A stretch of DNA of 32,862 bases from Deltaproteobacteria bacterium. Lineage in GTDB: Bacteria > Myxococcota > UBA727 > VGSZ01. Position numbers and translations under genes: made by a program. Below the pieces are notes generated by a model. It saw nothing but the letters and a program-made list of their open reading frames with translations. It ran no database searches and had not been told where the DNA came from. The stretch's first letter is position 1; each line of letters starts with the position of its first letter. The stretch spans positions 1 through 32,862 of the forward strand of contig JADZDP010000119.1 in NCBI GenBank assembly GCA_020850995.1. Reading direction: 5' to 3'. This document shows, piece after piece, positions 28,099-32,862 of this stretch.

Positions 28099-29834
28099 GC
28101 GAGCCAGGGCGCGACTCGCTGACGGCGCTACGCCGCGAGATCGCATCGCTGTCGCCAAAGAAGCGCGTCGATCGCCTGCTCGAGCGCAAGGACGCCCTGA
28201 AGGTGGTGCGCGCGCTGCCCGCGCAAGACCTGTTCTCGACCATCCAAGAGGTGGGGCTCGACGACTGCCTCGAGCTCCTCGAGCTGTGCGCGCCCAAGCA
28301 GGTGCAAGCCTTCCTCGACCTCGACGGCTGGCGCGGCGATCGCGTCGACCCCGTGGCCATGTCACGCTGGCTGCACGCGCTGTTCACCGCCAACCCCGAC
28401 CGCGCGGTGGGCCAGTTGCGCGGGCTCGACCTCGAGCTGCTCACGCTGCTCGTCAAGGCGAGCTGTCAGATCTACGACCTGAGCATCGAGGAGCAGCCCG
28501 AGGGCGAGGTGGGCCTGCACACGGTCACGCCCGACCAGCGCTACCTCATCGTGTACGGCGGCGTCACCGACGACGAGCGCACCCAGCTCGTGCTCAAGGA
28601 GGCCATCGAGCGTCTCATGGGTCGGGACATGTTCTTCGTCTTGCGCCTGTGCGAGGCCGTGCGCTGTGAGCTGCCGAGCCAGCTCGAGGAAGACGCCTTC
28701 CGCTGGCGCAACGGCCGCCTGGCCGACCTGGGCTTCTCGCCCAAGCACGAGGCCATGGCGCTGTTCGCCTGGCGCGATCCCGACGCGCCGCTCCCCGACG
28801 TGAGCGTCGCGCCCCCCCGTCGCGACGACGACGAGCCCGGCACCGACCTGTCGACCTCGGTGGTGTTCCCCTGGGAGGCCCTGGAGAGCGGCACCGAGGC
28901 CTTCGCGCAGGCGGCCGCCGCGCTGCCCGAGGCCACGCGCGCGCGCGTGCTGCACGACGTGATGATGACGGCCAACCGCGTGCAGTGCGCCGAGGGCGGT
29001 GACCTCGGCGATCCCGGCTCGCTGCGCGCCACCGTGCGCAGCGTCATCGAGAGCGTGGGCGTGGGCCTGTCGTACCGCGCCGCCGGCGATGCGGCCAAGC
29101 TCGGCGAGCTGCTCGGCACCAAGCCCGTGGCCGCGCTCTTCTCCGTGGGCAACTCGTTGGCGCTCAAGTTGCAGCGCGAGCTGCAGGCGCGTATCCGCGC
29201 GCGCGACTCGGGCCTCGACGACGCCGGCCTGTTGCGCCTCGACACGCCGCTGCGCGAGACCGCCGCGGGCCTGCTGCGCCCGCGGCCGCGCCTGTTCAGC
29301 GGGCTCATCGACGCTCGCCGCGTCGATTTCCGCGCGCCGGCCTCACTGGTGGAGCTGGCGGCGCTGTCGCGCGCCGTCTCCGAGATCGGCTTTCGCGGCG
29401 CGCTGCTCGGGGCGCGCGGGCTCGGCGTCACCGAGGCGGCGCTGGCGGCCCGCGGCCTCGACGATCCCACCGAGCAGCCGAGCCACGGCCAGGTGCTGGG
29501 CGCGCTCGTGCTCGCCTCGCTGGTCGAGACCGGCGACCCCGCGCCTGCCCCCCTCGACGACGACACGCTGCGCGCCGCGCAGCGCAAGCTCGAGGACGAC
29601 GCTGGCTGCGCTGACGCCGTCGCGCGCCTGGTGCATCGCTGCCGCGGCTTCGCGCCGCTGCCGGGCGCGCCCGGCCCAGACGAGGTGGAGCAGCGCACGC
29701 GCGCCTACGCCATGAGCGTGCTCGCCGCCGTGAAGGACGAGCTCCACGCCGTGGGCGCACCCGAGGGCCGCTTCCTTGCCACCGTGTGGACCACGCGCGC
29801 GCGGCCCATCACGCGCAAGGACGACGACGCATAG
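28095..29834 (+). CDS. DUF6178-like protein (cytoplasmic, unknown function)
   Basis: A 579-residue protein of the type seen in deltaproteobacteria and myxobacteria as DUF6178. The match rests on my memory of the family: LPAQDLFSTIQEVGLDDCLELLELC, then QVQAFLDLDGWRGDRVDPVAM, then LTLLVKASCQIYDLSIEE fit its repeated helical motifs. The function of the family is unknown. The protein is helical, acidic, without signal peptide or membrane segment, so it is probably cytoplasmic. The ATG at 28095 overlaps the stop of the MYXO-CTERM-like gene (ATGA), giving translational coupling of an exported and a cytoplasmic protein. The long frame upstream of 28095 is a shadow of that gene. Confidence 0.8.
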   Translation: MSEPGRDSLTALRREIASLSPKKRVDRLLERKDALKVVRALPAQDLFSTIQEVGLDDCLELLELCAPKQVQAFLDLDGWRGDRVDPVAMSRWLHALFTANPDRAVGQLRGLDLELLTLLVKASCQIYDLSIEEQPEGEVGLHTVTPDQRYLIVYGGVTDDERTQLVLKEAIERLMGRDMFFVLRLCEAVRCELPSQLEEDAFRWRNGRLADLGFSPKHEAMALFAWRDPDAPLPDVSVAPPRRDDDEPGTDLSTSVVFPWEALESGTEAFAQAAAALPEATRARVLHDVMMTANRVQCAEGGDLGDPGSLRATVRSVIESVGVGLSYRAAGDAAKLGELLGTKPVAALFSVGNSLALKLQRELQARIRARDSGLDDAGLLRLDTPLRETAAGLLRPRPRLFSGLIDARRVDFRAPASLVELAALSRAVSEIGFRGALLGARGLGVTEAALAARGLDDPTEQPSHGQVLGALVLASLVETGDPAPAPLDDDTLRAAQRKLEDDAGCADAVARLVHRCRGFAPLPGAPGPDEVEQRTRAYAMSVLAAVKDELHAVGAPEGRFLATVWTTRARPITRKDDDA

Positions 29835-29851
29835 GGCTGCGTGGGCGCGCC

Positions 29852-30538
29852 CTACTCGATGAACCACATGCCCGCGGCGGCCCCCATGCCGGCCAGGCCG
29901 AGCACCGTCGCGCCCAGTCCCACGAGCCCAAGCGTACGCGCCTGCTCCTTCGCGCTGCCGAGCGACTTGGGGTCCTCGAGCACGGGCTCCGACGTCGCCA
30001 CCAGGGCCACGCCGGCGCCGAAGGCGATGACGCCCACGCCACCGGCGAACAGGGCGCCGCTCTTCATGGGCGTCAGCTCGAAGGTGGTGGGCGCCTCGGT
30101 GACGGGCGCGACCACCGGCGGCGGCGCCGGCGCCAAGGTCTTGGCCCAGGCCGTGATCTCTGCGGGCACCACGGGGCCCGACGCGAGCTGCGCCTCGTCG
30201 AGGCTGACGGTACCCGCGGCGCGCTGCTCGCCGGCCGTGGCGGTGGCCGTCACCTGAACCACCGGGCCGATGCGCAGCAGCTCCACCACCAGGAGCCCGT
30301 CGGTGGGCGGCGACACCGAGGTGCGCGCGCCCTCGAGGCATGCGGGGTCGGGCGTGCAGGCCGCGTCCACCGGGGCGGCGGCCACGGCGGAGACACCCAC
30401 CGCGTCGAGCTCGTCGCGCATGCGGCCGACGATGGCGGCCACCTCCTCGAGGCTCAAGCCCACGGCGGGCTGCACGGCGAGCCCGAGGGTGGGCGAGTGC
30501 TGCGTTGCGACCAGCGCGAGCAGGGTGGTGGCCAGCAT
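29852..30538 (-). CDS. Exported protein with Cys pair and two C-terminal membrane segments
   Basis: A 228-residue protein in three parts: an N-terminal hydrophobic signal (about 1-12), an alpha/beta domain (about 20-130) with a Cys pair (C61 and C67 in ACTPDPACLE), and two transmembrane segments (about 159-181 and 203-226). The plan resembles the PEGA-type protein at 11808-12743: helix, then Cys pair, then strands (LLVVELLRIGPVVQVTATAT), then two Gly/Ala-rich TMs, but with no PEGA domain. It starts nine bases after the kinase stop at 30548 and is on the same strand, so it is probably the kinase's operon partner. No catalytic motif was seen. An envelope-sensing or kinase-partner role is inference. 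Confidence 0.7.
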   Translation of the reverse strand: MLATTLLALVATQHSPTLGLAVQPAVGLSLEEVAAIVGRMRDELDAVGVSAVAAAPVDAACTPDPACLEGARTSVSPPTDGLLVVELLRIGPVVQVTATATAGEQRAAGTVSLDEAQLASGPVVPAEITAWAKTLAPAPPPVVAPVTEAPTTFELTPMKSGALFAGGVGVIAFGAGVALVATSEPVLEDPKSLGSAKEQARTLGLVGLGATVLGLAGMGAAAGMWFIE

Positions 30539-30547
30539 GACGCCAGC

Positions 30548-32701
30548 CTACTTCGCCTTGCCGATCAACGCGAAGGCGCGGTTCAGCTTGCGGTTGGCGT
30601 CTTCGTAGTTGCCGGCCGCGAAGGCCTGACCGGCCTCCCGCGCCAAGGGCTCCACCTTGTCGGCGATGTCGACCCGCTTTTTCTTGTCGTACTTGGTGTT
30701 GAAGCGCGCCAGCTTCGAGAGCACCAGGGAGCGATCGATCTTCTGCGCATCGACCGTGGCCTTGGCCTCGGCCACCAGCCGCTCCGCCTCGACGCGCTTG
30801 TCGCGCATGGCGATGAAGTGCGCGCGCACCAGGTTGGCCTCGACCTTAGGCAGGTCACCGCCGATGAGCCCCTTCTTGGTCATGGCCGCGCGCACCTGCC
30901 TGATCTTGCCGTCCACCACCGGGTCGGGCTTGGGCTTCTTCGCGCCCACCGGGGTGTCGCTCGGCTCGAGCAGGTCAGGACCCGCGTCGATGTCATCGAA
31001 CACCAAGGCCTCGTCGCCCGCGTCGCCCGCGTCGCCCGCGCCGGTCGCGTCGGTGGCGCCAGCGTCGGTCGGTGCCTGATCGGAGCCTGCGTCCACGCCA
31101 AGGTCGCCGGCGTCGGCGCTGGCGAGCAGCGCGCCGCCAGATCCGCCATCCACGTCCGTGGCCACTTCGTCGTCGTCGCCGCCGGCGAGCAGGCCGATCA
31201 CGCCCACGAGCACCGCCAAGCCAACGCCGGCGGCGATGAGCAGCTTGGTCGGCGGCTTGGCGCTGGGAGTGCGGGACGTGGCGGCGTCGAGGTCCGCGCG
31301 CGCCACCCGCACCGTCGGCTCGATCGGGTTCAGCACCACCACGGTCGGCGCCGAGGCAGGCTCGGGCGGCAGCGCTGGCCCCTCCTCGGAGGCGAGGGCA
31401 GCCGCGATCTCGCGCTGCTCTTGCGAGCTCACCTCGACGATGCCGGTGACCATCGGCAGCTCGGTGCCCCCCACGGGCGGCACGCTGCCCAGCGTGTGGC
31501 CCAGCGTGTGGCCCAGCGTGTGATCGGGCGCCTGCACGTCGACCGCGGTGGTGGCCGCGTGCTTGTCGTCGTCGTCATCAAGAGCGCCGTGCGGCGTCAT
31601 CGCCTGCACCGGCGCCACCTTGGTGCTCTCGCCGACGGACGGTGCGGTGAACGCCGCGGCGAAAGCAGCGTCGAGCTCACCCTTGCCCGCCGAGGCCTCG
31701 TCCGGTGGCCCGGTCACTTTGGTGGAGTCGGCCTTGGCGGCTGGGGTGGCGGCCATCGTCTTGCTGCCCTGATCGACGGCGGTGGCCGGAGGCTGCGGCA
31801 GCGGTACGGCCGCCGGTGGCGACGTCGACCAGCGCACCGCGTCGGTCGGCGCGGCCTGCGGCACCGCCGAGCCCGTCATCTGCGCCTCGACCTGGGCCAA
31901 GGCGTCGTCGAGCTCGCGGGCGCTCTTGAAGCGCCCCTCGGGGTCCTTCTCCATCGCCTTGCCGACCACGTCGGCCAGGGCCTTGGGGATGTCGGGCTGC
32001 ACCACGTCGAGCCGCGCGGGCGGCTGTGTACGGATCATCTCGAGCATCTCGATGGCGCCGGCCGCGGCGTTGTACGGCAGCTTGCCGGCCAACACGACGT
32101 ACGAGACCACGCCGAGCGAATAGACGTCGGTGGCGATGGAGGGCGAGACGCCGGTGAACACCTCGGGCGCGATGAAGCGCATAGAGCCCACCGCCGTGCC
32201 CGGGCGGGTGACGCGCGAGACGTCGCCGGCGGTGGCGGTGCCGAAGTCGAGGATCATGGGCGCTTCGCCCTGGCGCACGATGATGTTGGCCGGCTTGAGA
32301 TCGCGGTGGATGACGCCCGCCTGGTGCGCGGCCGCCAGCGCCTGGCACACGCCGCGCAGGATGCGCACGGCGCGCAAGGGCGGTAGGCGGCCCTCGTTCT
32401 TCAAGATCGAGAGCAGCGTCTGGCCCTCGACGAACTCCATGGTGATGAAGAAGGCCTCGCCCTCTTCGTGCAAGTCGAACAGCCGGCACACGCCAGGGTG
32501 CGCGATGCGCCGCGCCAGCAAGAGCTCGCGCTTGAAGCGGTCGCGGACGGCGGTGTCTTGGGTGAGCCAGGGGTGCAGGATCTTGACCGCGACCTGGGTG
32601 TCGAGCGCGGTGTCGGTGGCCACGTAGACCACGCCGTGGCTGCCCTGCCCGATCTCACGATCGAGACGGAAGCGTCCGAGGCGCTCGCCCACCTGCCACA
32701 T
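30548..32701 (-). CDS. Membrane Ser/Thr protein kinase (PknB-like) with TPR-like C-terminal region
   Basis: A 717-residue kinase. The catalytic domain (about 11-275) has Gly loop GQGSHG at 18-23, K40, the catalytic loop HRDLKPAN at 132-139 and DFG at 152-154, with SMRFIAPEVF following; all key residues are present. A long Pro/Ala/Asp-rich linker carries HTLGHTLGHTLG. One transmembrane helix (about 485-506) then leads to an outside part: an Asp/Ala/Gly stretch (GDAGDAGD) and a helical C-terminus (about 590-717, KVEANLVRAHFIAMRDKR, then AEAKATVDAQKI, then NYEDANRKLNRAF) of TPR-like character that may sense a ligand or bind a partner. Followed by the Cys-pair membrane protein at 29852. Confidence 0.95.
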   Translation of the reverse strand: MWQVGERLGRFRLDREIGQGSHGVVYVATDTALDTQVAVKILHPWLTQDTAVRDRFKRELLLARRIAHPGVCRLFDLHEEGEAFFITMEFVEGQTLLSILKNEGRLPPLRAVRILRGVCQALAAAHQAGVIHRDLKPANIIVRQGEAPMILDFGTATAGDVSRVTRPGTAVGSMRFIAPEVFTGVSPSIATDVYSLGVVSYVVLAGKLPYNAAAGAIEMLEMIRTQPPARLDVVQPDIPKALADVVGKAMEKDPEGRFKSARELDDALAQVEAQMTGSAVPQAAPTDAVRWSTSPPAAVPLPQPPATAVDQGSKTMAATPAAKADSTKVTGPPDEASAGKGELDAAFAAAFTAPSVGESTKVAPVQAMTPHGALDDDDDKHAATTAVDVQAPDHTLGHTLGHTLGSVPPVGGTELPMVTGIVEVSSQEQREIAAALASEEGPALPPEPASAPTVVVLNPIEPTVRVARADLDAATSRTPSAKPPTKLLIAAGVGLAVLVGVIGLLAGGDDDEVATDVDGGSGGALLASADAGDLGVDAGSDQAPTDAGATDATGAGDAGDAGDEALVFDDIDAGPDLLEPSDTPVGAKKPKPDPVVDGKIRQVRAAMTKKGLIGGDLPKVEANLVRAHFIAMRDKRVEAERLVAEAKATVDAQKIDRSLVLSKLARFNTKYDKKKRVDIADKVEPLAREAGQAFAAGNYEDANRKLNRAFALIGKAK
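31013..31039 (-). repeat. 9-base tandem repeat (gtcgcccgc x3) in the kinase gene
   Basis: Three copies of gtcgcccgc encode the Gly-Asp-Ala repeat of the extracytoplasmic part of the kinase. In-frame, so copy-number changes would keep the reading frame. Confidence 0.8.
31488..31522 (-). repeat. 12-base tandem repeat (cccagcgtgtgg, about 3 copies) in the kinase gene
   Basis: Two perfect units and a third lacking its last base. They encode HTLG three times in the cytoplasmic linker between kinase domain and membrane helix. In-frame; could vary in number between strains. Confidence 0.85.
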
Positions 32702-32782
32702 GCCCGGGGCATCTTACAGCGGTTCCAGCATCCGTTGATTCGTTCCTCGCTCGGTCCTTGCCCCGATGGCTGCGTCGCGTGC

Positions 32783-32796
32783 TCGGCACGTGCCGA
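32783..32796. promoter_or_regulatory. 14-base perfect palindrome, candidate operator
   Basis: tcggcacgtgccga is self-complementary and lies 81 bases upstream of the kinase start at 32701, in a 161-base non-coding stretch that runs to the window edge. A short hairpin (cttgcc/ggcaag, 32819-32835) lies further upstream. The palindrome fits a dimeric repressor site, but the regulator is not known and no promoter was identified. Confidence 0.3.
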
Positions 32797-32862
32797 CGGG
32801 CACGCGCCTCCGCTGCTCCTTGCCCTCGTGGCAAGCCCCTTCGCGATCCTCCGATCAACGAA

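Noticed and set aside
32655..32858. Small minus-strand frame at the right edge
   Set aside because: Arg/Gly/Pro-rich with no motif; it overlaps the kinase start in another frame and the region before the kinase looks non-coding.

Overview
The window is a GC-rich bacterial chromosome segment, most likely from a myxobacterium (Myxococcota). The pointers are two Hanks-type Ser/Thr kinases with a C-terminal membrane anchor, very many lipoproteins and exported proteins of unknown function, a MYXO-CTERM-like sorting tail, a DUF6178-like protein, and third codon positions so GC-rich that long false reading frames run opposite most genes. The species assignment is inference. I see no rRNA, tRNA, IS element, phage gene or CRISPR array, so this looks like ordinary chromosome rich in lineage-specific envelope genes. 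No gene-free stretch exceeds about 200 bases.

Layout. 1-174: start of a TPR protein on the minus strand. 247-1610: a protein with two PARP-type zinc fingers, followed by an overlapping AraC-type regulator. 1525-4387 (minus): a tightly coupled operon of a short-chain dehydrogenase and the E1 alpha and beta subunits of a thiamine-diphosphate 2-oxoacid (acetoin/pyruvate-type) dehydrogenase, with no E2 or E3 gene. 4490-5560 (minus): a Cys-rich exported protein and a GNAT acetyltransferase. 5637-9889 (plus): an exported M3 oligopeptidase, a Gly/Ser-tailed lipoprotein, and an EgtD-like methyltransferase with an N-terminal helix-turn-helix. 9960-12743: a membrane Ser/Thr kinase divergent from a PEGA-type membrane protein. 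12754-16071: a very large lipoprotein with duplicated LamG-like modules. 16098-18535 (minus): a GH3 (NagZ-like) lipoprotein and a small receptor-L-domain-like lipoprotein.

18547-26647: the three parts of a biotin-dependent acyl-CoA carboxylase (biotin carboxylase, biotin carrier, carboxyltransferase; propionyl-CoA type most likely). They are interrupted by four exported proteins, one of which is a metzincin-type zinc protease. 26782-29834 (plus): a MYXO-CTERM-tailed Ig-like protein, translationally coupled to the DUF6178-like gene. 29852-32701 (minus): a second membrane Ser/Thr kinase, followed by a membrane protein built like the partner of the first kinase.

How they work together. The carboxylase could make methylmalonyl-CoA or malonyl-CoA. 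The E1/SDR operon handles 2-oxoacids or acyloins. The rest is mostly cell-surface: proteases, a sugar hydrolase, adhesion-like lipoproteins and kinase-based envelope sensing. Most interesting for follow-up are the kinase plus Cys-pair/two-TM protein module seen twice, the HTH-methyltransferase fusion, the stand-alone double PARP zinc finger, and the carboxylase alpha subunit split inside its linker domain.
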